64,000 bases of DNA from Thiomicrorhabdus sp965603495 (GCA_965603495.1 CBFDDF010000001.1:248001-312000); one strand, 5' to 3'; counted from the first letter of the stretch, positions 51,155 to 59,866 are shown. Numbers and translations are program-made. Notes: a model not told the origin generated them from the letters alone.

Positions 51155-52777
51155 TCAATATAAAGTAGGGTCTGGCTCATCATTTTGTTTTGGGATGGTT
51201 AATATAAATGTGCTCCCTTTGCCGACTTCACTTTTAACCTTGATAATGCCTTCTAGATGTTTATTGACGAGGTTGTAGACTAAATTCATGCCTAGGCCAC
51301 TGCCGCCTTGTCCCCGTTTGGTGGTGAAGAACGGCTCAAAGATCTTGTCGAGTACCTCTTGTGGCATCCCTATACCATTATCTGTAAAGTTTATGATATA
51401 AGTGCCTTTTCCTGACTCTATGACATTGATTGAGATTTTAGGGTTTTTGATCGTTTCGTCAAAGGCATGTACCGAGGCATTCATGATCATGTTGGTAATA
51501 ACTTGGCTAAAGGCGCCTGCGTTATTGTATGTGCTGTAGTCTTTAGGGCAATCCAGATCGGTTACTACATCTTGTTGCTTCAGTTTATGATTCAGACTGT
51601 CTAGGCTTGCTCTAATCGATTCCTTTAAATTGAATGTATAAACCTGGTTACTACTTTGATCAACGGCAAGTTGTTTGAAGCTGGTAATCAAGTCAGCCGC
51701 TTTGTGTAGGTTGTTTTCCAGAATCTCGCAGGTCTCCTGTGATTGTTTCAGGAAGTCAGTGAGCGCCGTTTGAGATAGTTTTTGGGTTTCAAATAGATTG
51801 TTCAAATGGACGACTTTTTCTCTTAAAAGTGTGCTGCTGGTCAATCCGATGCCCAGAGGTGTGTTGACTTCATGTGCTACGCCTGCCACCAAGCTTCCTA
51901 AAGAGGCCATTTTTTCATTTTCTATCAGTAGCTCTTGGGTATTTTTTAAATCTTCTAAGGCTTGCTGAATGCCTTCGGTACGTTTTTTCACTAGAGATTC
52001 TAAGTTGGCATTGATCTCTTCAAGTTCCTGGTGAGCGCGTCTGGTGTCCTGGCCTTGTTCATAAATGATGAACATAAACGAGGTCACCAGTATCAAAGTC
52101 ACTACGGCAACCACATAGGCGGCCAAGGGGCCTACTTCAATGCCTTGTTTGACAGTACAGTAGGAGCCAGCATCAAAGATGGCTGCCGCCATGCCTGTGT
52201 AGTGCATCGCAGCAATCGCCGTTCCTAAAATAATAGAGGCGAACAGATTGTTTAATATGAATACATTATGTTTTTCACGGGCGGCTGAGCGGATAAATAC
52301 CTCTAAACCTACATAAGAGGCTGAGTAGGCGATGACCAAGGAGGCAATGACAAGAAGCGTGTTGTATTGGATGGGTGGAAACATTTGCATGGCATCCATT
52401 CCCATATAGTGCATTCCGGCCACGCTACTGCCTAGCACAAAGGCTGCGAACAATTTGCGTTGGGTTGAATGGTGGTATTTTGTTTTGAGGAGCAGGCGAA
52501 AAGCCAGGTAAGAACCTGTGATGGCAACGACAGCAGATAAAATAGTTTCGTAGATTTCAAAAGAGACGGGAGTGTCGAGATGCAGGGCGAGCATGCCAAT
52601 AAAGTGCATGGTCCAGATACCCATTCCCATATTAAAAGCGGCACCATAAGTCCATAACTTGGAGTTATAGCGCTTATGCCAGATAATGAAGCTGGCATAA
52701 GCAATCGCGAGAAAACTGGTTAGGAAAGCAATTATGAAAGACCCTAGAATCAAGGCGTAATCGTAGTCTTTTTCCAT
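51155..52777 (-). CDS. Sensor histidine kinase with MHYT sensor domain
   Basis: A 540-residue membrane kinase. Seven helices in residues 8-240 form an MHYT domain with three motifs: M-H-F-I-G (57-61), M-H-Y-M-G (122-126) and M-H-Y-T-G (191-195). MHYT domains are proposed to sense O2, CO or NO through copper. A coiled coil leads to H302 in G-V-A-H-E-V-N-T-P-L-G, and the ATPase motifs N-A-S-V-H-A-F, D-N-G-I-G-M and G-S-G-L-G-M-N follow. The core is a near-duplicate of the neighbouring kinase, so these are tandem paralogues with different sensors. Confidence 0.93.
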   Translation of the reverse strand: MEKDYDYALILGSFIIAFLTSFLAIAYASFIIWHKRYNSKLWTYGAAFNMGMGIWTMHFIGMLALHLDTPVSFEIYETILSAVVAITGSYLAFRLLLKTKYHHSTQRKLFAAFVLGSSVAGMHYMGMDAMQMFPPIQYNTLLVIASLVIAYSASYVGLEVFIRSAAREKHNVFILNNLFASIILGTAIAAMHYTGMAAAIFDAGSYCTVKQGIEVGPLAAYVVAVVTLILVTSFMFIIYEQGQDTRRAHQELEEINANLESLVKKRTEGIQQALEDLKNTQELLIENEKMASLGSLVAGVAHEVNTPLGIGLTSSTLLREKVVHLNNLFETQKLSQTALTDFLKQSQETCEILENNLHKAADLITSFKQLAVDQSSNQVYTFNLKESIRASLDSLNHKLKQQDVVTDLDCPKDYSTYNNAGAFSQVITNMIMNASVHAFDETIKNPKISINVIESGKGTYIINFTDNGIGMPQEVLDKIFEPFFTTKRGQGGSGLGMNLVYNLVNKHLEGIIKVKSEVGKGSTFILTIPKQNDEPDPTLY

Positions 52778-52822
52778 TCAGTATCCTTACTTAATTTGTG
52801 CAAGTTGTCTTTAAATTAACGG

Positions 52823-54388
52823 CTAGTAATTGTCAGGGTGTGTTTCTCTGATAGATGTTATTTGATCTAGGTTTTCCATTAAGAGGTCAACCAGTTTTGG
52901 TTCGAATTGCTTGCCTTTGAGGGATTGAATGAGCTCAATAATCTGTTCGTGTGACCATGGGTCTTTATAACAACGTTTGCTGCCCAAGGCATCAAACACA
53001 TCGGCTAAACCAGCGATACGCGCCATGATGTGGGTGTCTTCACCGGACTTGCCTCTAGGGTAGCCATTGCCATCCCAATGCTCATGATGTTCAAGGGAGA
53101 TAATTGAAGCGGTTTGCAGGGACACAGATTTGGAGTTTTTGAGCATCTTGTAGCCTGCCTCGGCATGGGTTTCCATGATGATGCGTTCTTCAGGTTCGTG
53201 TTTGCCAGGCTTGTTGAGAATAGCATCGGGTATGCTGACCTTGCCGACATCGTGCAAGGGGGATGCCAGTTTGATTAAATTGCAATCTGCTTGGTCAAGC
53301 CCATAGGCTTTGGCCAGAATATAGCAAATTTCACCGACACGTTTTACGTGGCTACCGGTTTCTTTGGAGCGAACTTCAACCGCTTCGCCCAGTATGTGCA
53401 CGAGTTCACGCTGGCTTTGCTCAACTTCATCTTTGAGTGCCAAGGCCGTATAGGCTTTGGCGAAGTTATCAATGAATATATCCAATAAATGCAGGTTTAA
53501 TTCGCTTAATGGTTGCGATTTACGGACGTAAAGTAGGTTCTCTTCACCTATCTCACTGCCAATATAGGCGACATAATCGACACCCCTTTGTACAGAAGAT
53601 TTCTGTTGATAGGCTTGTTGAAATAAGGCTTCAATCTCTGGTGGAATAACGCAAATCTCATCTTCTTTGAGGTGGGAGAAAAGCTCACCTGCCTTAGCCA
53701 ATATTTTGAAATGTTGGCCTTGGTGATCTTCTTCACCTGGAGTGGTCAACACAGTGCAGTACATAGTATCTTCTTCCAGGTCTAATACCGTGGCGATTTG
53801 CGAGAGGATCTGCGAGGTTAAGGAGCGTAGATTAGTTTCTGAACTGGTGTTACCAATGGCTTTCAATACTTTTTGCAAACCCACTCGATGATTCTCAATG
53901 GTCATAATGTCTCGATAAGAACGTAATGAGGCATAGAGAGTAGTTTTGAGCTTACTGGAGGTTAATTCAGTTTTCGATTTATAGTCGTTGATATCATAAT
54001 CTTTGATGACCGATTCTTCGGGCGCTTGCCCCGGTTGGCCGGTACGGAGGATTATACGGGTGATATGGTTGTCCATATCTTCACGAATATATTTGACTAA
54101 GTCCAGTCCTGCAGTATCCGTTTCCATGACAACATCAATAAAGGCGACCGCAATGGGTTCGTTTTTATCTTGCCTGTGCAACAATTCTTTCGCTTCTGCA
54201 GCGCTATAGGCATGCAGTAATTCAACCTTTTGATTTTCAAAAGTAACGGACTCTAAGACCAACTTGGTGATTTTATGGACTTCGGGTTCGTCATCGACAA
54301 TGAGAACCTTCCATGGTTCCATTTCATGCAGTGTATCGCTTTGAATGTCTTCAGCAGTATCCGCAGCAAAGACAAATAAATCATCCAT
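52823..54388 (-). CDS. Response regulator with DUF3369 and HD-GYP domains
   Basis: A 521-residue c-di-GMP phosphodiesterase-type regulator. The receiver domain (26-150) has D-D-E-P and the acceptor Asp85 in V-A-F-I-D-V-V-M-E-T. A DUF3369 (GAF-like) domain follows, about 165-315. The HD-GYP domain has H380-D381-V-G-K, H-H-E-H-W-D and G-N-G-Y-P (441-445), all intact, so it should hydrolyse c-di-GMP. It is the first gene of a three-gene signalling operon and the obvious target of the two downstream kinases, whose output would be lower c-di-GMP. Confidence 0.93.
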   Translation of the reverse strand: MDDLFVFAADTAEDIQSDTLHEMEPWKVLIVDDEPEVHKITKLVLESVTFENQKVELLHAYSAAEAKELLHRQDKNEPIAVAFIDVVMETDTAGLDLVKYIREDMDNHITRIILRTGQPGQAPEESVIKDYDINDYKSKTELTSSKLKTTLYASLRSYRDIMTIENHRVGLQKVLKAIGNTSSETNLRSLTSQILSQIATVLDLEEDTMYCTVLTTPGEEDHQGQHFKILAKAGELFSHLKEDEICVIPPEIEALFQQAYQQKSSVQRGVDYVAYIGSEIGEENLLYVRKSQPLSELNLHLLDIFIDNFAKAYTALALKDEVEQSQRELVHILGEAVEVRSKETGSHVKRVGEICYILAKAYGLDQADCNLIKLASPLHDVGKVSIPDAILNKPGKHEPEERIIMETHAEAGYKMLKNSKSVSLQTASIISLEHHEHWDGNGYPRGKSGEDTHIMARIAGLADVFDALGSKRCYKDPWSHEQIIELIQSLKGKQFEPKLVDLLMENLDQITSIRETHPDNY

Positions 54389-54631
54389 TCCATCACCCGT
54401 TTTTATCGTAAGAAGTCATAAGATAATATCACACCGTTTTCCTAGGGATATCAATTGTATTGCAATGCCCTATAAGCTAAGTTTATAACATTTATAAGGG
54501 GCTGTAGCCTGTGAATAAGGGCTTAAGTTTGGCTGTCAATCAAGAATGTGCATAGTGATGGTAAAGGTGAATGGTTTGTTATTTTCACTTGCTTTGCCAT
54601 TGGTAGGCGGATAGGTAACTGGAAAATAAAC

Positions 54632-55693
54632 CTAAAATGGACAGCTAAACTCGGTTGGCTGTCCATTTTTTAGGCCATCTTGAACAATGATGAATTCAAT
54701 ATTGGTAGCGGTTTTTTGTAAAAACTGAATGCCTTCGGGTTTACCAGCGCTTGGGGGGAGGTCACATAGATGACGCAATGCCGTTTTAGAAGCAGATTCA
54801 CTCGGCAGGGCATCTTCACCATCCCAACGATAGACTTGGTAACTCAAGTCTTGGTCGCCCACGGCACCTGTCAGTAGTAAAAAATCAGAGGTCATTTCAC
54901 TTATGCCTCTAATCCCTCTGCCAGCGAGGGGCAAATACAGGGTTTTAACCGATTTGATTTGAAACTTCTTTTTATGCAACTTTAAACGTAATACGCTGGC
55001 GATATTGCCACGCAACACCGGCCCTCTTAAACCGACTAACAGCCGACCTTTAGCATCGATCGCCAAGCCTTCAATATCGACCCCGTTTTCTTTGCTCGGA
55101 ATCCCCGCGAATAAACCTAAAGTTGGATGGTTCTGTAATTCTTCTGCTAATGAAAGGCTTTCAACGGCAACCGCTTTATATTGTGTATCCAACTGAATGC
55201 GAAACAGCTGTTGTCTGGCCGGCTCTCTGCTAATTGTTTGCAAGCGTTTCAAATTCTGCTTTTCGGATTTATTGTCTTTGAGCTTAGCGCGTTTAACACT
55301 GTGAGAACCAATGGCATATAGGTAAGGCGCTTGCCAAGCCAGGCCTTCAATATCGAGTTCGGTGCTTAAAGCAGCTGGCGAACTATCTAAGGTGATCAGT
55401 TGACTGGGTTGCCAGACGTGCTGACCTGGTTTTGTTTTGAGCGGCTTAAATAATTGTATTTGATGACCTTCATCTGTCGCCAGCGCCATAAAATCTGCGG
55501 TGACGACGATGCCACTGATATTCAAAGGGTCAATCCCTAAGTCTGTGGAAAACGACCAGGCCTGGTCACTTTGTGTTGTCGCCAGAGTGTTCGCATTGGC
55601 AGAGTTTACAGTGAATATCAGCCCCAACAAAAGGTTCCCCCAAAATAAGGTTTTACGCAGTGCAAAGGTTGTATGGAATATTGTAGAGTGCAT
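54632..55693 (-). CDS. Secreted DUF3616 protein
   Basis: A 353-residue protein with an N-terminal signal peptide (hydrophobic about 14-33, cleaved after A-N-A). The rest is beta-rich and looks like a propeller: I-S-G-I-V-V-T-A-D-F-M-A-L-A-T-D-E-G, D-I-E-G-L-A-W-Q-A-P-Y-L-Y-A-I-G-S, and V-D-I-E-G-L-A-I-D-A-K-G-R-L-L-V-G-L-R-G-P. These D-I-E-G-L repeats mark the DUF3616 family, which has no known activity. It diverges from ttcA, 90 bases away. One iterated palindrome encodes D-Q-A-W-S just after the signal peptide. Confidence 0.82.
   Translation of the reverse strand: MHSTIFHTTFALRKTLFWGNLLLGLIFTVNSANANTLATTQSDQAWSFSTDLGIDPLNISGIVVTADFMALATDEGHQIQLFKPLKTKPGQHVWQPSQLITLDSSPAALSTELDIEGLAWQAPYLYAIGSHSVKRAKLKDNKSEKQNLKRLQTISREPARQQLFRIQLDTQYKAVAVESLSLAEELQNHPTLGLFAGIPSKENGVDIEGLAIDAKGRLLVGLRGPVLRGNIASVLRLKLHKKKFQIKSVKTLYLPLAGRGIRGISEMTSDFLLLTGAVGDQDLSYQVYRWDGEDALPSESASKTALRHLCDLPPSAGKPEGIQFLQKTATNIEFIIVQDGLKNGQPTEFSCPF
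55555..55566. repeat. Iterated palindrome 16
   Basis: Exact copy, G/C flanks, inside the DUF3616 gene (D-Q-A-W-S). Confidence 0.85.
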
Positions 55694-55783
55694 GATGTTC
55701 GGCTCGGATTATAACGTGTTTAATCAAGCCGTTATTGTAGCGGATTGTGTAAAATAGTCGCTAACAAACTAAACGATGACCAA

Positions 55784-56680
55784 ATGACTGCGACCATGAC
55801 TGAATCAAAAACAGAACCCACCGCTGAAGCGATAACCGAAGCAATCTCTGATGTTAAATCGGAATCCCCTTCAATCAAGCTTTCTAAAAAGGAGCGCACC
55901 AAGGATTGGATCAAACCGCCTAAGTCCATTATGAAGTTGGTCGGTAAAGCCACGGCGCAGTATCAAATGTTGCGTGAAGGCGATCGGGTTTTGTTGGGCT
56001 TGTCTGGTGGTAAAGACTCGATGGCGTTGCTCATTATTTTGAAGCATATACAGCGCCATGCGCCGATTCACTTTGAGATTGCCGCCTGTACCATTGATCC
56101 TGAAATTCCAGGGTTTGATCCTTCGCCGTTAAAAGCCTGGTGCGCGTCATTGGATGTACCGTACTTTTATGAATCGGAAGACATTGTCAAACTGGCGGAA
56201 GAACGCATGAAAGGCAACTCCTTCTGCAGTTTCTGTGCCCGTCAAAAACGCGGCATTTTATATGCCACCTGTCGTCGCGAAGGTTATAACGTTTTGGCCT
56301 TAGCCCAGCATTTAGATGATTTGGCAGAAAGCTTTATTATGAGCGCCTTTAATGCCGGTCAGTTACGCACTATGAAAGCACACTATTTAAACGATGATGA
56401 GGATGTGCGCATTATCCGTCCGTTAGTGCGTGTTCGTGAATTTCAAACCCGCGAATTTGCCACCGAAGCCGCTTTGCCTGTGATTGAAGATAATTGCCCG
56501 GCTTGTTATGCCAAACCGCAAGCCCGTGAACAGACCAAACAGATGTTGTTAGAGCAAGAAAAAACCAATCCGCATCTCTATGCCAATCTATGGCGCGCCA
56601 TGCAGCCGTTAATTGCAGACGATAATCACGCAGGGCAAGCAAGTTTGCTACAGTCTGAATTGGACGAGGTTGATTTGTGA
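55784..56680 (+). CDS. ttcA: tRNA 2-thiocytidine synthase TtcA
   Basis: Thiolates C32 of certain tRNAs. It has the ATP-pyrophosphatase P-loop L-S-G-G-K-D-S-M-A and the two Cys pairs that hold its iron-sulfur cluster (F-C-S-F-C-A-R and C-P-A-C-Y). The frame opens at a TTG (55745). ATG 55784 or ATG 55796 are more likely; neither has a good ribosome-binding site. The first ~35 residues are an acidic, Thr/Glu-rich extension. The stop overlaps the GTG of the acyltransferase by four bases, so the two genes are coupled. Confidence 0.94.
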   Translation: MTATMTESKTEPTAEAITEAISDVKSESPSIKLSKKERTKDWIKPPKSIMKLVGKATAQYQMLREGDRVLLGLSGGKDSMALLIILKHIQRHAPIHFEIAACTIDPEIPGFDPSPLKAWCASLDVPYFYESEDIVKLAEERMKGNSFCSFCARQKRGILYATCRREGYNVLALAQHLDDLAESFIMSAFNAGQLRTMKAHYLNDDEDVRIIRPLVRVREFQTREFATEAALPVIEDNCPACYAKPQAREQTKQMLLEQEKTNPHLYANLWRAMQPLIADDNHAGQASLLQSELDEVDL

Positions 56681-57645
56681 GTGATTTAAAGTCGCAATCG
56701 CCTGAGAAAAAATCGCCTCAGAACAAGTCTGCTAAAAAGACCACGGTAAATGACCAGGCCTGGTTAGGGGGGTTACTTAAAGGCTTGGTGATTGGATTTT
56801 CGTGGCTGTCTTTGGCCTGGAATCAAAGGTTAGGTCGTGGCATTGGTTGGCTATTGATTTGGCTACCGAACAGTCAGAAGAGTATTGCACTCAAAAATAT
56901 TCAAGTGGTTTATCCTGAATTGAGTGTGACAGAGCAACAGGTTTTGCTACATAAAACCTTATTGGAATTAGGCAAGGCTATTACAGAGCTAGGGCCATTG
57001 TGGTGTTGGACGGATAAGCAGATGCTGCCTTTGATTAAAGAGGTTAAAGGCCAAGTCTTACTAGATGAGGCGATCACTAATCAAAAGGGGGTGGTTTTGC
57101 TCGCGCCACATATGGGTAGCTGGGAGCTGAATGCTGTCTATCTATCGAGTCGCTATCCTTCCACTTTTCTCTATCGACCGCCGAATGTTCCTTCGGTTGA
57201 ATCGTTTATGGTCAAGGCTCGCTCACGTTTTGGCGCCAAACTAGTACCGACCGATTTACGGGGGGTTCGAACCTTAATTAAAGCCCTCAAAAACAATGAA
57301 GTGACGGGGATTTTGCCCGATCAAGATCCTGGTGAATCTGGCGGTGTTTACGCGCCCTTCTTTGGACGCCCTGCGCGCAGTATGACCTTGGTGAGTAAGC
57401 TGATTCAGAAAACGGATTGTGCCGTACTCTTTATGGTGATGGAGCGTTTGCCAAATGCTGAGGGCTATCGACTGCACTTTTTACCTGCTGATGCCGACAT
57501 ATCGAGTACGGATGAGTTGGTCGCCACTACGGCTTTAAATACGGGGGTTGAGGCTTGTATTGGTTTGGCGCCAGAGCAGTATCTTTGGTCTTATAAACGT
57601 TTCCGTAAGCCACCGCCGGGTGTTGTGGATATTTATAAATCTTAA
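56677..57645 (+). CDS. Lipid A acyltransferase (LpxL/HtrB family)
   Basis: Adds a secondary acyl chain to lipid A at the inner membrane. It starts with GTG inside the ttcA stop. After a polar stretch of about 27 residues and a membrane helix (about 33-50), the catalytic H-M-G-S-W-E (H-x4-D/E motif) is near 140. P-D-Q-D-P-G-E-S-G-G-V-Y-A-P-F-F-G follows. At 322 residues it has a normal length. Which acyl position it serves (LpxL, LpxM or LpxP type) cannot be told. An iterated palindrome encodes D-Q-A-W-L in the N-terminal extension. Confidence 0.9.
   Translation: MSDLKSQSPEKKSPQNKSAKKTTVNDQAWLGGLLKGLVIGFSWLSLAWNQRLGRGIGWLLIWLPNSQKSIALKNIQVVYPELSVTEQQVLLHKTLLELGKAITELGPLWCWTDKQMLPLIKEVKGQVLLDEAITNQKGVVLLAPHMGSWELNAVYLSSRYPSTFLYRPPNVPSVESFMVKARSRFGAKLVPTDLRGVRTLIKALKNNEVTGILPDQDPGESGGVYAPFFGRPARSMTLVSKLIQKTDCAVLFMVMERLPNAEGYRLHFLPADADISSTDELVATTALNTGVEACIGLAPEQYLWSYKRFRKPPPGVVDIYKS
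56753..56764. repeat. Iterated palindrome 17
   Basis: Exact copy in the N-terminal extension of the LpxL-like gene (D-Q-A-W-L). Confidence 0.85.
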
Positions 57646-57648
57646 CTT

Positions 57649-57660
57649 ACCAGGCCTGGT
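57649..57660. repeat. Iterated palindrome 18
   Basis: Exact copy, 3 bases after the LpxL-like stop, in the longer form AACTTACCAGGCCTGGTAGGTT. Confidence 0.85.
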
Positions 57661-57732
57661 AGGTTTTTAATCTGATTTCTGATGTGCTTGAGAAGCCTAT
57701 TTATCTTCGTAATACTTTATCCTTTTTCTTAT

Positions 57733-57900
57733 TCGGCTTCCCGTCACTTTATTTGCTTGTCCAAATAAAGTAACCAAACAAAAGACACCCTGATGACGCC
57801 CTCTATTTCACTAAGTTTGTCTGCTGACATTCCCTAAACTCGCGTTCCGCTCAAACATAGGGAATGTTTAAACGCATCCTTCGCTAAGTGAAATCACGAT
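57733..57900 (+). repeat. Diverged repeat element, copy A
   Basis: About 170 bases: GGCTTCCCGTCAC, then the hairpin ACTTTATTTG-CTTGTC-CAAATAAAGT (57746-57771). Two nested inverted repeats follow, ATTTCACT/AGTGAAAT (57805-57812 with 57887-57894) around ACATTCCCTA/TAGGGAATGT (57827-57836 with 57858-57867). Copy B, about 800 bases on, is in the opposite orientation. Confidence 0.6.
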
Positions 57901-57972
57901 TTCTTACACAAGGGATGAGTTTCTACGTGAGTTCAGCGTTTTGTATTTGTTTTTTGTTTGGGCTTTTAACTT

Positions 57973-57984
57973 ACCAGGCCTGGG
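57973..57984. repeat. Iterated palindrome 19
   Basis: Core CCAGGCCTGG, preceded by AACTTA like copy 18 but with the right flank changed to GGCCCGG. Confidence 0.75.
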
Positions 57985-58063
57985 CCCGGTCAAGTGGATT
58001 TTTATGAATGAAGCATAATACAAAAGCCAAATGACTCAATTAATAATTTAGACATTAGGAGCG

Positions 58064-58363
58064 CTAACGATAGCAACTTATAACAATATTAGAGTTTTTA
58101 TAAGGTTTGCGATTTGTATATACGGTACTAAGAAAATGGCCTCTAGCATTAGATCTAACAGTAGATGTACCAATCAATTCATCATGTCTCCAAACCTCAA
58201 TGGAGATCCTTTGAGCAGGTAAAGATAATACGCCCTGAACTGATACAGAAGAGTTACTGATTCTTTTGGACTTCCACGATAACGCTGTACAGTCATCTGA
58301 GGCACTCGCTTGTAGAAATGGACTAATTGTTAAGCTAATAATTAATATTAATCTAGTAAGCAT
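58064..58363 (-). CDS. Small exported protein of unknown function
   Basis: A 99-residue protein with a clear signal peptide (hydrophobic 4-16, likely cut after A-S-A near 22). The mature part, about 75 residues, is beta-rich with C-T-A-L-S-W-K-S near its start and a C-terminal I-S-C-Y-R, so one disulfide is possible. An upstream TTG (58369) is also in frame, but ATG 58363, with AGAGG 6 bases before it, is better. I do not recognise a family. It lies between the two inverted repeat copies, in an AT-rich accessory segment. Confidence 0.55.
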   Translation of the reverse strand: MLTRLILIISLTISPFLQASASDDCTALSWKSKRISNSSVSVQGVLSLPAQRISIEVWRHDELIGTSTVRSNARGHFLSTVYTNRKPYKNSNIVISCYR

Positions 58364-58534
58364 GGACAACCTCTGACTTGAAAATAAAGTCTTAATATAT
58401 ACGGATAATTACTGCATATCAAGGGTTGGTTCAAATGAGAAAGGATTAGTAGTAAGGAAAGTCTGGCAGACCTGGTTGAATTGTTTTTTTTCGGTGAAAC
58501 CGAATATAAACACCTGAAGTCCCCTTTGAAAGCA

Positions 58535-58697
58535 ATCGTGCAATTCCCTTAACGAAATGAACGTTTAAAAATTCCAGGTGTTTGAGTGAAACGAGTTCTG
58601 GGATTTCAGTGAATGAGTTTAGGGAATGCCGATTGATTGAGCGGGGTGCCCTTTTGTGGTTACTATTTTGGGCAAGCAAAATAGTCACGGGGAGCCT
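58535..58697 (-). repeat. Diverged repeat element, copy B (inverted)
   Basis: Read on the minus strand: GGCTCCCCGTGAC, the hairpin ACTATTTTG-CTTGCC-CAAAATAGT (58685-58662), AACCACAAAAG, then GGCATTCCCTAAACTC and CTCAAACA...TTTAAACG. The order matches copy A. The hairpin stem differs in sequence from copy A but keeps perfect pairing. It ends in a weaker ATTCC/GGAAT repeat. Confidence 0.6.
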
Positions 58698-58779
58698 TTA
58701 TCGAAAATAAGGGTGAACAACAAAGTTCAGAAAGGCTTCTCAATAGGTTATTGGAAATAAAAGGGTAGCGCCCGCATCT

Positions 58780-58986
58780 TTACACATCATTCCAAATTTT
58801 TGTATACATTGGCGCCAACAGCAAAGGCAATAAAAAAAGATCTGGAGCAAAAATAAGAATGAGAATCACACCAAGCACTGAGCCGAAGATAAAACCAAAC
58901 CAGATTACGAATCCAGTGATAATTAACCCTGTAATAATAAGATTCCAAAGCAATTTAAATGGGAATAACAGAATTTTTTCCTACAT
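58780..58986 (-). pseudogene. Small membrane-protein ORF behind an ATG-TAG start
   Basis: An ATG at 58986 is followed at once by TAG, after which the same frame stays open for 66 codons to TAA at 58780-58782. It encodes two to three hydrophobic helices (L-L-F-P-F-K-L-L-W-N-L-I-I, then F-G-S-V-L-G-V-I-L-I-L-I-F-A-P-D-L-F-L-L-P). It resembles small hypothetical membrane proteins beginning M-x-K-I-L-L-F-P-F-K. It is either inactivated at codon 2 or starts at a non-ATG codon; AGGA stands just before the open part. Confidence 0.4.
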
Positions 58987-59053
58987 TTATTTCATCCAAC
59001 GTTGAAACTGTGAGGGCACAAATAGTGGCGCTCCATCTCGTACGAGCACCTTG

Positions 59054-59689
59054 TTAAATTGCGGCATAAATAAAACCTGACGCCAAAAAACTCAAAAATA
59101 GCAGAGTTTGAAGAGCTGTAAATAAATTCTGTCTGTTGATCATTGATATGAGAAGTAGATAACCAACTTGAGGATTACCTTGATGTTTTTCCAACCACCG
59201 CGTGGAAAGCCAAGTGATAATTTTTGGCTGAGGTTTAAAAAAATCTTCCATCACTCTTTCCATACGAATACCTGTCTCGAGTGTTATACCCCAGAAATTT
59301 GCTCCTTCTTTAATTTCTTCCTCCTCTTTTTTATAGTTTTCTAGATGCTCAATAAATGTTTCACGTATTGCATCTCCAACTTTGATTCCGATTTGGCACC
59401 TCACAGCATATATTTTAGAAATTAATCCCGACATACATGAGAGACAAAGAAATGCACCACAAACGAGGAATCCCGTTTTAGTCATTAAAGGAACAAGTTT
59501 ATCTGAATTAACAATTAGAAAGGACGCGATTGCTGCAGTACCGACAAGAAGCCAGGTAGAGAATTGCTCAACAGGTTCACTGGATTTTAAACCTGCCTCG
59601 AACATAGATGAAACCATGGCATTTTCGGTGTTTTCTCGAGCAAGCTGATTCCATTCTTTTAAAGGTTTTGTTCTTGGATCATCATTCAT
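59054..59689 (-). CDS. Membrane protein of unknown function
   Basis: A 211-residue protein with a polar N-terminus (about 40 residues), two close helices (about 44-60 and 73-93), a cytoplasmic-type segment with an acidic patch (K-K-E-E-E-E-I-K-E-G), and a third helix at the C-terminus (about 190-210). I do not recognise the family. It is AT-rich compared with the flanking genes and lies in the accessory gap between the acyltransferase and the EamA transporter, which suggests later acquisition. Confidence 0.6.
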   Translation of the reverse strand: MNDDPRTKPLKEWNQLARENTENAMVSSMFEAGLKSSEPVEQFSTWLLVGTAAIASFLIVNSDKLVPLMTKTGFLVCGAFLCLSCMSGLISKIYAVRCQIGIKVGDAIRETFIEHLENYKKEEEEIKEGANFWGITLETGIRMERVMEDFFKPQPKIITWLSTRWLEKHQGNPQVGYLLLISMINRQNLFTALQTLLFLSFLASGFIYAAI

Positions 59690-59866
59690 AAAAAATCAAC
59701 CATTATTATTTATCTTAAATATCATTAATTACAAACTTGAACAGTAAAAAATACTAGGTTTTATTTTGTAAGAATCTAGCTGTTAGCAGGATTATGTAAA
59801 TTGATGCCATTCATTCTAAAGTAATAAAAAGAAGAGTGAGTATTTTTTAGTATAAAAGGTAAGTTG

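Larger units (their letters stand above)
57646..58063. other. Gene-free stretch holding repeat copy A
   Basis: No gene is supported in these 418 bases. They hold two iterated palindromes (57649 and 57973), a 10+10 hairpin, and two nested inverted repeats that together make up repeat copy A. Confidence 0.5.
58364..59053. other. Mostly gene-free accessory stretch
   Basis: These 690 bases hold repeat copy B and a 66-codon membrane ORF of uncertain status (58780-58986). An 80-residue minus-strand ORF at 58446-58688 lies on the repeat and is not accepted as a gene. Confidence 0.45.

Noticed and set aside
54460..54520. Hairpin GCCCTATAA...TTATAAGGGGC after the gene at 54632
   Set aside because: The arms need bulges to pair and there is no T-run. 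It also lies before, not after, the neighbouring genes on the minus strand.
55340..55349. CCAGGCCTTC as another iterated palindrome
   Set aside because: It matches only the left half of the core and is not palindromic.
58446..58688. 80-residue minus-strand ORF
   Set aside because: It lies on repeat copy B, has no recognisable fold or ribosome-binding site, and its peptide follows the repeat's sequence.
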